Part shown: one piece after another, positions 15,918 through 25,333 of the stretch
How the letters are laid out: every line of letters begins with the position of its first letter
Position numbering within the stretch: position 1 is the first letter of the stretch
From: an uncultured Bacilli bacterium
GTDB taxonomy: Bacteria > Bacillota_I > Bacilli_A > RFN20 > CAG-449
Direction: 5' to 3'
NCBI GenBank assembly: GCA_944332075.1
Contig: CALVJL010000003.1
Span: forward strand, 1 to 64,000
Length of the DNA: 64,000 bases
Position numbers and translations under genes: made by a program
The notes under the pieces: generated by a model
Seen by the model: the letters and a program-made list of their open reading frames with translations, nothing else
The model's database searches: none
Told to the model about the DNA's origin: nothing

Positions 15918-17120
15918 ATGGAAAGAATGGTTGGAACAGTCGTAAGGGGAATTCGCGGACCGATTATTAAAGAAGGTGATGATTTAGTAAAAATTGTTGT
16001 CGATTCTTTATTAGAGGCAAGCAAATCAGACTTGGGTTTTCAAATTCACGATAAGGATGTTTTAGCGATAACTGAAGCCGTTGTCGCTAGAAGTCAAGGA
16101 AACTATGCTACTTTAGATGATATTGCTGAAGATGTTCATCAAAAATTCGGCGATGCTGATGTCGGCATTATTTTTCCTATTCTCTCACGTAACCGCTTTG
16201 CGATGTGCTTAAAAGCTTTTGCTCGCGGATTAAAGAAAATTACCTTAATGCTTTCCTATCCTACAGATGAAGTGGGCAACGCACTTATTAGTATTGATGA
16301 TGTTGACGCTAAAGGAGTAAATCCTTATTCAGATGTTTTAAGCGAAGCAGAATTTGTTGCTAAATTTGGACATCCAAAACACATTTTTACAGGTGTGGAC
16401 TATGTTGCCTATTATCGTGAGTTAATTGAAAAACAAGATTGCCAATGCCGGATAATCTTTGCTAATAATCCTCGCGCGATACTTTCCTACACTAAAAATA
16501 TTCTTAACTGCGATATTCATACGCGTAAAAGAACTAAAAAAATATTATTAGAAAACGGAGCAGAAAAAGTATTTTCTCTCGATGATATCCTCACCAAATC
16601 AATTAATGGATCAGGATACAATGACAAATATGGATTACTTGGTTCAAATAAAGCGACAGAAGAAAGAGTAAAACTTTTCCCAATTCACTGCCAAGAATTT
16701 GTTGATTCAGTCCAAAAGAAAATTAGAGAATTAACAGCAAAAGAAGTTGAAGTTATGGTTTATGGTGATGGAGCCTTTAAAGACCCTGTTGGAGGAATTT
16801 GGGAATTAGCTGACCCAGTAGTCTCTCCTGGTTATACTAAAGGTCTAGAAGGAACACCTAATGAAGTTAAATTAAAATATCTTGCAGATAATGATTTCGC
16901 TGCTCTACATGGTGATGAGCTCAAAAAAGCTATTAAGGACTACATTGCCTTAAAGGATTCTAAAAATTCTTCTTTAAAAGGTCAAATGGTATCGCAGGGA
17001 ACTACTCCTAGAAGATTAACTGATTTAATTGGTTCTCTTTGTGATTTGACTTCTGGTTCTGGCGATAAAGGCACTCCGTTTGTTTTTATTCAAGGATATT
17101 TCGATAATTATACAAAATAG
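15918..17120 (+). CDS. CofE-like (coenzyme F420-0:L-glutamate ligase family) protein
   Basis: The 400-residue protein matches the F420_ligase fold at its N-terminus (VVRGIRGPIIKEGDDLVKIV, DVLAITEAVVARSQGNY) and in the GDGAFKDPVGGIWELADPVVSPGYT block at about residues 282-306. CofE enzymes add gamma-linked glutamate to F420-0. No F420 biosynthesis is expected in this lineage, and similar stand-alone proteins occur in other low-GC Gram-positives, so the true substrate is probably another gamma-glutamyl acceptor. It is longer than archaeal CofE. A TAGGAGG ribosome binding site precedes the ATG. Confidence 0.75.
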   Translation: MERMVGTVVRGIRGPIIKEGDDLVKIVVDSLLEASKSDLGFQIHDKDVLAITEAVVARSQGNYATLDDIAEDVHQKFGDADVGIIFPILSRNRFAMCLKAFARGLKKITLMLSYPTDEVGNALISIDDVDAKGVNPYSDVLSEAEFVAKFGHPKHIFTGVDYVAYYRELIEKQDCQCRIIFANNPRAILSYTKNILNCDIHTRKRTKKILLENGAEKVFSLDDILTKSINGSGYNDKYGLLGSNKATEERVKLFPIHCQEFVDSVQKKIRELTAKEVEVMVYGDGAFKDPVGGIWELADPVVSPGYTKGLEGTPNEVKLKYLADNDFAALHGDELKKAIKDYIALKDSKNSSLKGQMVSQGTTPRRLTDLIGSLCDLTSGSGDKGTPFVFIQGYFDNYTK

Positions 17121-17167
17121 AATCTTCTTCTTAAAAAAAGCTATGAAAAAAGGTAAAATTAATTGGT

Positions 17168-19516
17168 ATGCCAATTAAAGTTGATTTATCTGTTCATGGA
17201 CTAGTAGATTTTGTTCTTAGACGCGGATCGATCGATTCGCGTTCTTTTAATAATGATACCATGGCCGAGGGAACAAGAATTCATATGCGTTATCAATCGC
17301 TTCAGGATGGTAGCTATCAAAGTGAAGTACCTCTTGAAGGTGATGTTGAACGCGGTGGATATCTATTTCATCTACATGGACGAGCTGATGGAATCATTAA
17401 TTCAAAAAATTATGACATCATTGATGAAATCAAGTCTTGTAATGTCGATTTAGATACCTTTTTTATGGAACAAGGCGAATGGCATTTAGGACAAGCAATT
17501 TGCTATGCTTATTTATTAGCGAAAAGCAATAATTATTCGCAAGTTGGTATTAAATTAACCTATATATCACAAGTAGACGAAGATGATAATGAGATTATCA
17601 AGAGAAAGCGAATGGTTAAAGATTTTCTTTTTTCTTATGAGGAATTAGAAAAAAGAGTTTTTTCACTTCTAGATAATTATCTTAATTTCTATCAGCAAAT
17701 AGAAAATTATCATGATAAAAGAAATCAAACAGCAGAGACTATTGCCTTTCCATTTCCTCAGTTTCGGAAAGGGCAAAGAGAAGCAGCAAAATATGTTTAT
17801 CAAGTTTCTCATGACGGAGGACTTTTCTTTTTTGAAGCACCGACTGGTACAGGAAAAACGATGTCTAGTATATTTCCGGCAATCAAAACTTATGTCGGTG
17901 ACATCAATGAAAAAATTTTCTATCTCACCGCGAAAACACAGGCCAAAATCGTTGCTGAACAAGCTATTGATTTACTAATCAAAAATGGTTTATATCTACA
18001 TTCAATTACATTATCTAGTAAGGAAAGCCTTTGCCAATTAGATGAAAGTAAGTGCAATCCTGAAGACTGTCCATTTGCTAAAGAATACTATAACAAAGTC
18101 AACGATTTGATTAAGTTGATTCTCTTAAAGGAAAATAATATTACTAAGGAAAAAGTATTGACTTATGCTTTAAGCGAAAATATCTGTCCATTTGAATTTC
18201 AGTTAGATGTTTCTTTATACTGCGATTTTATTATTTGTGACTATAATTATATTTTTGATCCGTTAGTCTATCTTAAACGTTTCTTTGATGAGGGAAATAC
18301 AGAATATTTTGCTTTGATTGACGAAGCTCATAATCTTAGCGAGAGAACAAAAGATATGTATACAGCATCGATAAATTATTCTCAACTTGATAATTTATCG
18401 CATAAACTTAGAAATGTAAAAAAGCCTGGATTAAAACGTCATCTAACTAATTTAAAAAGTTATATGAAAATGACGATTGTTGATGAACATACAATCTTTG
18501 AAAATGATTTTGATCAGCATTTTTACCAGCTTTTAGAAAATCTTTATCAATCACTTCAAGATTTTTTAAAAGACGATGAATACGATGTTCAAGAGGCCCT
18601 TGAAACATTTAGAATGATTAATAGGTTCTTAAAAATACATGATTATTTAAATAGCGATTTTGTTTGTTATACAGAAAATGACAGTGACTTATCATATGTT
18701 ATCCGTTGCTTAAACGCAAGCGACTTAATTCGTTATTGCCTTAGCAAATTGCGCGGTGCCGTTTTTTTCTCAGCGACATTATCTCCAATGGAATATTATG
18801 TGAATACATTAGGAGGAGATAGTCAAACACCGTATTTGCGAATTGATTCACCATTCAATCCAAATCATGTATTGGTCATGGTTCAAGATAATATTTCGAC
18901 CCGTTATCGCGACCGCGATTTATCATATAGCGATATCGCTAGTTCAATAAAGGCATTTATATCGGAAAAAACAGGAAATTATTTAGTATTTTTCTCTTCA
19001 TATGCATATCTTCAAAATGTACTGAAATATTATAAAACTGATGAAGAAGAAATATTGATTCAAGAGCGAGATATGGATTTAAATAAGCGCGATTTCTTCT
19101 TATCAAGATTTATTGAAAATCCTGACCATACCGTCGTTGGATTTGCTGTTTTAGGTGGTTCATTCTCTGAAGGTATTGACTTAACTTCTTCACGATTGAT
19201 TGGCGCGGTAATTGTCGGAATTGGGTTACCGATGGTGTCATTTGAACGCAGCTTAATAAAAGATTATTACGATAAAAAAGGATTATCTGGCTTTGATTAT
19301 GCCTATACTAATCCTGGAAAAAATAAGGTGATGCAAGCGTCAGGTCGAGTAATCCGTACTGATGATGATATCGGTGCCTTGCTTTTTATTGATGAGCGGT
19401 TTGCTTCTCAAAAGTACTCCGATATGTTTCGCGGACAATATAAAAATTATGTATTAGTTCGTGATGGTGACCAAATTAGTTATTTTTTAGAACAGTTTTG
19501 GCGTAATAATTCTTGA
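17168..19516 (+). CDS. XPD/DinG-type Fe-S helicase with N-terminal PD-(D/E)XK nuclease
   Basis: The 782-residue protein joins two enzymes. Residues 1-200 form a Cas4/RecB-like nuclease domain: GRADGI with Asp74, DEIKS with Glu87 and Lys89, and GQAICYAYL (Gln109, Tyr113). From about residue 205 it is a superfamily 2 helicase: EAPTGTGKT with Lys230, IDEAHNL at 384-390, SATLSP and the motif VI ASGRVIRTDDD. Four cysteines (Cys289, Cys296, Cys301, Cys340) lie between motifs Ia and II as in XPD-family iron-sulfur helicases. It likely unwinds 5'-3' and trims DNA during repair. No ribosome binding site of note; it begins 48 bases after the CofE-like gene. Confidence 0.88.
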   Translation: MPIKVDLSVHGLVDFVLRRGSIDSRSFNNDTMAEGTRIHMRYQSLQDGSYQSEVPLEGDVERGGYLFHLHGRADGIINSKNYDIIDEIKSCNVDLDTFFMEQGEWHLGQAICYAYLLAKSNNYSQVGIKLTYISQVDEDDNEIIKRKRMVKDFLFSYEELEKRVFSLLDNYLNFYQQIENYHDKRNQTAETIAFPFPQFRKGQREAAKYVYQVSHDGGLFFFEAPTGTGKTMSSIFPAIKTYVGDINEKIFYLTAKTQAKIVAEQAIDLLIKNGLYLHSITLSSKESLCQLDESKCNPEDCPFAKEYYNKVNDLIKLILLKENNITKEKVLTYALSENICPFEFQLDVSLYCDFIICDYNYIFDPLVYLKRFFDEGNTEYFALIDEAHNLSERTKDMYTASINYSQLDNLSHKLRNVKKPGLKRHLTNLKSYMKMTIVDEHTIFENDFDQHFYQLLENLYQSLQDFLKDDEYDVQEALETFRMINRFLKIHDYLNSDFVCYTENDSDLSYVIRCLNASDLIRYCLSKLRGAVFFSATLSPMEYYVNTLGGDSQTPYLRIDSPFNPNHVLVMVQDNISTRYRDRDLSYSDIASSIKAFISEKTGNYLVFFSSYAYLQNVLKYYKTDEEEILIQERDMDLNKRDFFLSRFIENPDHTVVGFAVLGGSFSEGIDLTSSRLIGAVIVGIGLPMVSFERSLIKDYYDKKGLSGFDYAYTNPGKNKVMQASGRVIRTDDDIGALLFIDERFASQKYSDMFRGQYKNYVLVRDGDQISYFLEQFWRNNS

Positions 19517-19563
19517 TAAATTATCAATTGATTTTTTAGAATATATTAGATTGGGTGGTAATG

Positions 19564-21384
19564 ATGCGTAAATACAGTTTGTCACATATTCGCAATTTTT
19601 CAATTATTGCACATATAGATCATGGTAAGTCAACTTTAGCAGATAGAATTCTTGAACTTACTCATGCTTTAGATAAAAGAGAAATGAAGGATCAGTATCT
19701 CGATAGCATGGATTTGGAGAGAGAAAGAGGAATTACAATTAAATTAAATTCGGTTTCTCTTAATTATCATGCTAAAGATGGTCAAGATTATTTATTTAAT
19801 TTGATCGACACTCCTGGCCATGTCGATTTTTCTTATGAGGTTTCTCGTTCCTTAGCAGCTTGTGAAGGAGCTTTATTGGTCGTGGATGCTACGCAGGGGG
19901 TCGAGGCTCAAACCTTAGCTAATGTTTATCTAGCACTAGATAATAACTTAGAGATTATTCCGATTATTAATAAAATAGATTTACCGAGTGCTGATTTTGA
20001 TAAGACTTGCAAAGAGATAGAAGACACGATAGGCTTACCTTGCGATGATGCAGTTGGGGTAAGCGCTAAAACTGGATTAAATGTCGACTTAGTTCTTGAA
20101 GAAATTGTTAAAAAGATTCCATCGCCTAAGGGTGATGATACAAAACCATTACAAGCTTTGATTTTTGATTCATATTATGATTCTTATCGCGGTGTTGTCG
20201 CTTTAGTTACAATTAAAGAAGGTACGTTAAAAGTCGGAGACCATATCAAGATGATGTCAAATGGCTATACTTATGAAGTTACTGAACTCGGAATTCGCCG
20301 GCCGCATGACGAAAAAGTCGAAGCTCTTTATGCTGGAGAAGTTGGGTATGTCGCAGCTTCTATTAAGGAAATAGGTCATGTTAGACCAGGTGATACAATT
20401 ACATCTCTTGAGCATGAAGCAACTGAAGCTTTACCTGGATATAGGAAGATGAATCCTATGGTTTATTGCGGACTTTATCCATGCGATTCGAAAAAGTATG
20501 GCGATTTAAAAGATGCACTTGAAAAATTATCCCTAAATGATGCTTCTCTTCATTTTGAACCAGAAACTTCGCAAGCTTTAGGTTTTGGATTCCGCTGCGG
20601 GTTCCTCGGCTTATTACACATGGACGTGGTTCAAGAAAGACTAGAAAGAGAATATAATATTGATTTGATTTTAACTGCTCCCTCGGTTATCTACCACGTT
20701 TATTTATCTAATGGAGAAATGATTAGTTTGGATAATCCTTCAAAAATGCCAGATATAGGAACTGTAGACAGAATTGAAGAACCAATTGTTAAAGCGAGTA
20801 TTATGACTCCAAAAGAATATATTGGACCAATTATGACATTATGCCAGGAAAGAAGAGGCAATTATGTCGATATGGTTTATCTTGACGATAGCCGCGTTGA
20901 TATTATATATAACCTCCCTCTTTCAGAAATTGTTTATAATTTTTTCGACAAATTGAAATCTTATTCTAAGGGATATGCCTCTTTTGATTATGAATTAGAT
21001 GGCTATCAGGCAGCTAACTTGGTCAAAATGGATATTTTACTTAATGGTCAACCAATTGATGCTCTTTCCTCAATTGTTTTCCGCGATTTTGCTTATCAAC
21101 GCGGGTTAGTTATTGTTAAAAAGTTAAAAGATATTATTCCGCGTCAACAATTTGAGGTGCCAATTCAAGCAGCAATTGGCGGAAAGATTATTGCTCGTTC
21201 CGATATCAAAGCCGTTAGAAAAGATGTTTTAGCAAAATGCTATGGCGGTGATATATCGCGTAAGAAGAAACTTTTAGAAAAACAAAAAGAAGGTAAAAAG
21301 CGGATGAAAGCAGTTGGTACTGTTGAAGTACCTCAAGAAGCTTTTATGGCTATTCTTTCTGTTGATGATGAAGAAAATAATTAA
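19564..21384 (+). CDS. lepA: Elongation factor 4 (LepA) GTPase
   Basis: About 606 residues, the usual LepA length. The GTPase motifs are [13 protein letters not shown] (G1), RGITIK (G2), DTPGHVDF (G3) and NKIDLP (G4). The LepA-specific C-terminal domain is present (RRKNYVDM-like, and [20 protein letters not shown]). The factor back-translocates or remodels stalled ribosomes. The ATG at 19564 is 5 bases after GGGTGG; ATG 19561 and GTG 19555 are in frame and cannot be excluded. A terminator follows the gene. Confidence 0.96.
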   Translation: MRKYSLSHIRNFSIIAHIDHGKSTLADRILELTHALDKREMKDQYLDSMDLERERGITIKLNSVSLNYHAKDGQDYLFNLIDTPGHVDFSYEVSRSLAACEGALLVVDATQGVEAQTLANVYLALDNNLEIIPIINKIDLPSADFDKTCKEIEDTIGLPCDDAVGVSAKTGLNVDLVLEEIVKKIPSPKGDDTKPLQALIFDSYYDSYRGVVALVTIKEGTLKVGDHIKMMSNGYTYEVTELGIRRPHDEKVEALYAGEVGYVAASIKEIGHVRPGDTITSLEHEATEALPGYRKMNPMVYCGLYPCDSKKYGDLKDALEKLSLNDASLHFEPETSQALGFGFRCGFLGLLHMDVVQERLEREYNIDLILTAPSVIYHVYLSNGEMISLDNPSKMPDIGTVDRIEEPIVKASIMTPKEYIGPIMTLCQERRGNYVDMVYLDDSRVDIIYNLPLSEIVYNFFDKLKSYSKGYASFDYELDGYQAANLVKMDILLNGQPIDALSSIVFRDFAYQRGLVIVKKLKDIIPRQQFEVPIQAAIGGKIIARSDIKAVRKDVLAKCYGGDISRKKKLLEKQKEGKKRMKAVGTVEVPQEAFMAILSVDDEENN

Positions 21385-21414
21385 CAATTGCTAATTAGTA
21401 GAAAATTAGTATTT

Positions 21415-21441
21415 AATCTAGACAAGGTCTAGATTTCTTTT
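21415..21441 (+). terminator. Terminator after lepA
   Basis: A nine-base perfect stem AATCTAGAC / GTCTAGATT with a three-base loop is followed by TCTTTT. Confidence 0.8.
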
Positions 21442-21468
21442 ATAAAATATAGGAGATGAGGTGAGAAT

Positions 21469-22821
21469 TTGGAACTCGATTTCGCGCTCCGCTTTAGCGA
21501 AGACAGCTACTTAACAATTGACGAAATCAGAACTGCTCTTAAAACGTCTTCAGTTGACTTGATTTGGGAGAAGGTTCAAGCATATCGCCATCTTTATAGC
21601 GTTTCTATCGATTTACCTAATTGCGAGGATAAACTTTTTTCTTATACTTTGACTCGCTCATTAGTTAAAAAAATTATCCGTTTAGAACGCGAGATGACAT
21701 CTTTAATCGTGTCGTTTGATCATCTCGATTCCGAAGCTCAAAAGTCATTAGTTAATGATCATCTATTTGCAATAGCGGCTACCTATGCCAAAATAAATTC
21801 TTTAACTATTTCTAATGATGAGTTAAACAATATTATATATAATCAAACAGTTGAAATTCCCCAAGCTTTCCGTTCGTTAAGAAACTATATCAATCTAATT
21901 AAAACTTATATGTTTTCTGATCAAGAAGAGTTAACTATTAATGAGATAGCTTCGGTATACGGTCAGTTTGTTAGAAAAGATTTCAATGGCAACTTTGAAA
22001 ACTTATTTCGTGAGACTGATTTAATAAATCCTGATGATCATAAAGAAAAAGGCAGCCATTATGAAGCTGCTCCGCTTGATAAGATTAAATCAATGCTTAG
22101 CGATTTATTAAGTTACCTTTCAAATAATGAGGAAATTCCGTTAATAAAAAGCAGCATTTTGCTATTTTATTTAACATATATTGTCCCATTTAATTATTTT
22201 AATGAAGAATGCAATTTGATCTTATTTAAGTATCTTTTGGGCGGCAAAAATTATAAAATATTAACCATGCTGATGAATTTTGAAGATGAATTTCTTGAAT
22301 GCAATTCTTTAGCTTTCAAATCAGCTTTTTTAAGTAGCGAAATGACTTTAGATCTAACTTACTTTATCGACTATGTCGTTAATAAAGTCTCTCAAGCCAT
22401 TGATGCTTTTACTTCGGTTAAGAAAGTAATGTTTGATAAAGAAGTTATCCTTCCGAAAAAAGAAGAAAAGAAAGAAGCAGAAAGCTTTAATCAAGAATCA
22501 CCAACCATTGTTGTTGAGCGAAAGGTAGCCTTGCCGACTCTTCCAGAAGGATTAAAAGCTGATGAAATAGAATTAGTGGCTAATTCCTTAGTTGAACTTT
22601 ATCCTTCGCTTAAGTCAGGTCAAGCATATTTCTATGCCGCGCATTGCGTCGTTGGTAAATATTATACGATTGCTCAATATAAAAAAGAGATGAACGTCGC
22701 TTATGAAACTGCCAGAACAAGTATGGACAATCTGGCCAATCTCGGACTTTATAAAAAAGAAAATGTTAAAAATAAATTTGTCTATACACCAGTAATTCAA
22801 AAAGAGGAGGAAGAATTATGA
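21469..22821 (+). CDS. Degenerate Fic-fold protein with C-terminal winged helix
   Basis: Translation starts at TTG 21469, preceded by GAGGTGAGA. The 450-residue product has an all-helical central region that resembles Fic proteins, but the place of the HPFxxGNGR active site reads VPFNYFNEECNLILFKYLL at about residues 239-257: the catalytic His is Val and the phosphate-binding GNGR is gone. Residues about 410-445 (YYTIAQYKKEMNVAYETARTSM) look like a winged helix that follows in many Fic regulators. It therefore is unlikely to transfer AMP and may be a DNA-binding or scaffold protein. An acidic linker separates the domains. The next gene overlaps its end. Confidence 0.6.
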   Translation: MELDFALRFSEDSYLTIDEIRTALKTSSVDLIWEKVQAYRHLYSVSIDLPNCEDKLFSYTLTRSLVKKIIRLEREMTSLIVSFDHLDSEAQKSLVNDHLFAIAATYAKINSLTISNDELNNIIYNQTVEIPQAFRSLRNYINLIKTYMFSDQEELTINEIASVYGQFVRKDFNGNFENLFRETDLINPDDHKEKGSHYEAAPLDKIKSMLSDLLSYLSNNEEIPLIKSSILLFYLTYIVPFNYFNEECNLILFKYLLGGKNYKILTMLMNFEDEFLECNSLAFKSAFLSSEMTLDLTYFIDYVVNKVSQAIDAFTSVKKVMFDKEVILPKKEEKKEAESFNQESPTIVVERKVALPTLPEGLKADEIELVANSLVELYPSLKSGQAYFYAAHCVVGKYYTIAQYKKEMNVAYETARTSMDNLANLGLYKKENVKNKFVYTPVIQKEEEEL

Positions 22822-23102
22822 TTTACTTAGCTGCAGGTTCCGGATGGTGGGTATTTTTAATTATCGGTGTCTTCGCTGTCATCGGTATCGTTGTTTTCTT
22901 ACTTAGAAAATATATTCCAGGTCTAGCTAATTACGAAAAAGAAGACGAGGAAAAGATTGCTAAAGATAATCTCGACCGCATTTTAGTTGATGTCGATGAT
23001 GAAAAAAAACAAGAAGAATTCAATAAACAATTCAAAAAAAATTCAGAAGAAGATGAGGAAACGGAAGAAAAATCATCAAAAGACGATGAAAAAAATTCTT
23101 AA
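22818..23102 (+). CDS. Small single-span membrane protein with acidic tail
   Basis: A 94-residue protein with one hydrophobic helix (WWVFLIIGVFAVIGIVVFLL, residues 10-30) and a highly charged Glu/Lys/Asp tail. Its ATG overlaps the stop of the Fic-like gene (ATGA), after GAGGAGG, so the two are translated together; its 3' end overlaps the start of hemW by 17 bases. No family is recognised. The coupling hints that it tethers or modulates the Fic-like protein, which is inference. Confidence 0.68.
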   Translation: MIYLAAGSGWWVFLIIGVFAVIGIVVFLLRKYIPGLANYEKEDEEKIAKDNLDRILVDVDDEKKQEEFNKQFKKNSEEDEETEEKSSKDDEKNS

Positions 23103-24183
23103 ACCTGCTCTTTATGTTCATATTCCTTTCTGCAATTACATCTGTCCGTATTGCAGTTTTACTAAAGTTTTTTATGATCAAGATTTTGCTGATCGTTATT
23201 TAACATACTTAGAAAAAGAATTAACTAAATATTCAAATTTTCTTTTTAAATCGATTTATATCGGTGGAGGGACACCGACTAGCCTTTCTCATACTCAGCT
23301 CGAAAGGCTTTTTTTGATTCTAAAAAAGTATCAAAGCGAAAATTATTTCATAACAATTGAATCTAACCCAGAATTAACTGAAGACAAAATTGAAGTTCTT
23401 GAAAAATATAATGTCAAAAGAATTTCGATTGGAGTTCAAACTTTTAATCAAATTTTTCAAAAGCAAATTAATCGTTTTACAACACCTGAAGAAATTAGTT
23501 CTTTAATTAATTGTCTCCATAAGCATGGCATTTCGGATATTAACCTCGACTTAATTTATGGTTTTAATCATGAGACAATTGATGATGTTATTGGAGACTT
23601 AAAAATTTTTACTTCACTTGATATAAAGCATATTTCGACTTATTGCTTGCAAGTAGAGGAAATGTCGATTTTTTATAATAAAAAATATCCTGCGCCAGAC
23701 CAAGATGAGGCAAGAAAACAATATGATGCAATTTGCGATTATCTAAAGATAAAAGGCTTTTATCGCTATGAAGTCAGTAATTTTGCTAAAAAGGGATTTG
23801 AATCAAGACATAATCTTATTTATTGGAATGACCAAGAATATGGCGGAGTTGGTTTAGGTGCTTCTTCTTATATAAATAGGATAAGGAGAACATCGACAAA
23901 ATCATTAAGCTCATATTTAAAAGGAAAATATGATGATTACGTAGAACCTGTTGATGATAATTCAGACAAATTTTATTTTATAATGCTCGGATTGCGCCTT
24001 GAACAAGGCTTTGCGTTAGATGAATATCAGCGGCGTTTCAAAGCAAATTTTTTAGATGAATACCATGATAAGATTTCACCGTTATTAGATGACGGTAATT
24101 TAGTCATTAAAAATGGATATATCGCTTTGCGCGAGGATGATTTATATATAGCAGATTATTTTCTAAGAAAAATCTTATTTTAA
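23086..24183 (+). CDS. hemW: HemW, radical-SAM coproporphyrinogen III oxidase-like heme chaperone
   Basis: The start is at ATG 23086 (MKKILKPALYVHIPF); the longer upstream reading in the same frame is low-complexity Lys/Asn and belongs to the overlapping gene in another frame. The 365-residue protein has CNYICPYC, the CxxxCxxC of a radical-SAM cluster, then GGGTPTSL and the HemW C-terminal domain (EQGFALDEYQRRF). True HemN oxidases have an additional N-terminal region; this short form is HemW-like. It ends shortly before the HrcA-controlled promoter. Confidence 0.92.
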   Translation: MKKILKPALYVHIPFCNYICPYCSFTKVFYDQDFADRYLTYLEKELTKYSNFLFKSIYIGGGTPTSLSHTQLERLFLILKKYQSENYFITIESNPELTEDKIEVLEKYNVKRISIGVQTFNQIFQKQINRFTTPEEISSLINCLHKHGISDINLDLIYGFNHETIDDVIGDLKIFTSLDIKHISTYCLQVEEMSIFYNKKYPAPDQDEARKQYDAICDYLKIKGFYRYEVSNFAKKGFESRHNLIYWNDQEYGGVGLGASSYINRIRRTSTKSLSSYLKGKYDDYVEPVDDNSDKFYFIMLGLRLEQGFALDEYQRRFKANFLDEYHDKISPLLDDGNLVIKNGYIALREDDLYIADYFLRKILF

Positions 24184-24198
24184 AAAAATATAAAAAAA

Positions 24199-24225
24199 TT
24201 AGCACCAAGGGCTTGACAGTGCTAA
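24199..24225 (+). promoter_or_regulatory. CIRCE operator 1
   Basis: TTAGCACCA, nine bases, CAGTGCTAA: an inverted repeat matching the HrcA operator TTAGCACTC-N9-GAGTGCTAA at most positions. It overlaps the -35 hexamer of the heat-shock promoter. Confidence 0.85.
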
Positions 24226-24240
24226 AAAATCACATATAAT
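24213..24240 (+). promoter_or_regulatory. Heat-shock operon promoter
   Basis: TTGACA at 24213-24218 and TATAAT at 24235-24240 with a 16-base spacer. The two CIRCE operators flank it on either side. Confidence 0.88.
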
Positions 24241-24244
24241 ATGT

Positions 24245-24271
24245 TTAGCACTGAAAGATAGTGAGTGCTAG
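24245..24271 (+). promoter_or_regulatory. CIRCE operator 2
   Basis: TTAGCACTG, nine bases, GAGTGCTAG, immediately downstream of the -10 in the leader of hrcA; a GAGGAGG ribosome binding site overlaps its end. Confidence 0.93.
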
Positions 24272-24286
24272 AGGAGGCGAAAAAAG

Positions 24287-25333
24287 ATGTTATCACGTCA
24301 AGATATGATCTTAAAATATATCGTCGAATCTTTTATTAAGACTGCTGTTCCAGTCGGGTCAAAAACTTTGATTGAACAGTATCAGCTTCCATATTCATCG
24401 GCAACAATCCGTAATGAAATGGCAGCTCTTGAAGAAAAAGGCTTGTTAGAAAAAACTCATGCTTCATCAGGAAGAGTACCTTCTAGCGAAGGATATCGCT
24501 ACTACGTTAAATATCTCCGCGATGAGCAACAAGATGTCGATAGCCAGTTAAAGATGCAACTCTCACTGATTATTGATCAACATAATAAGTCGATTGAGGA
24601 TGTCTTGAAAGAATCGTGTAAAATTTTATCTCATATGACTAACTTAGCCTCGGTGGTTTTAGGGCCATCAGCTGATCAAGAACATCTCGCATCTATTCAG
24701 CTAGTGCCTATCTCGACTAATAGTGCCGCATGTGTCTTTGTTACTGATACCGGTTATGTTGAAAATAAAACTTTCGTCTTTGATGAAAGCGTCAACATGA
24801 ACGATGTTAAAAAGTGCGTCAATATCATCAATGATCGGATGAAAGGTACAGCGATTTCTGAATTATCTGATAAGATGGAAATCGTTAAACCATTAATTCA
24901 AACCCTCATTCAATCAAACGATGCTATCTACCGTGCTTTTGCTGAAGCTTTCTTGAAATTTACATCGGATCGAATTGCTTTCTATGGCAAGGAAAATTTG
25001 TTAGATCAGCCAGAGTTCACTTCAGATCTCAGCAAATTCAAGAAGTTGCTGGAGTTTATCGATTCGCCATCTAAGATGCGTGACATTATCGATAGCGATG
25101 AATCTCTTGATGTCCATATTGGAAAAGATGAAGAAGGAAATGGATTTGATGATGTTTCCTTTGTCACAAAGAAGATTTCTATCGGTAATGATAACGAAGG
25201 AACGATCACCTTGGTTGGTCCGACAAGAATGGATTATGATCGAATCGTTAATGCTCTGGAATATCTAGCTAAGAAGATCGATGAAATCTATAACAAAGAA
25301 AGCGAAAGAAAGGAGCAAAGCGATGAAGGATAA
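24287..25333 (+). CDS. hrcA: Heat-inducible transcription repressor HrcA
   Basis: The 348-residue protein starts with a winged helix (YSSATIRNEMAALEEKGLLEK, residues 35-60) followed by SGRVPSSEGYRYYV, the HrcA signature, and the GAF-like dimerisation region. It binds the two CIRCE sites immediately upstream and thus represses its own operon until chaperones are titrated by unfolded proteins. Its 3' end overlaps grpE by 11 bases. Confidence 0.97.
   Translation: MLSRQDMILKYIVESFIKTAVPVGSKTLIEQYQLPYSSATIRNEMAALEEKGLLEKTHASSGRVPSSEGYRYYVKYLRDEQQDVDSQLKMQLSLIIDQHNKSIEDVLKESCKILSHMTNLASVVLGPSADQEHLASIQLVPISTNSAACVFVTDTGYVENKTFVFDESVNMNDVKKCVNIINDRMKGTAISELSDKMEIVKPLIQTLIQSNDAIYRAFAEAFLKFTSDRIAFYGKENLLDQPEFTSDLSKFKKLLEFIDSPSKMRDIIDSDESLDVHIGKDEEGNGFDDVSFVTKKISIGNDNEGTITLVGPTRMDYDRIVNALEYLAKKIDEIYNKESERKEQSDEG

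Noticed and set aside
22987-23085. N-terminal extension of HemW
   Set aside because: It is low-complexity Lys/Asn produced by reading the acidic-tail gene in another frame; the HemW family begins at ATG 23086.
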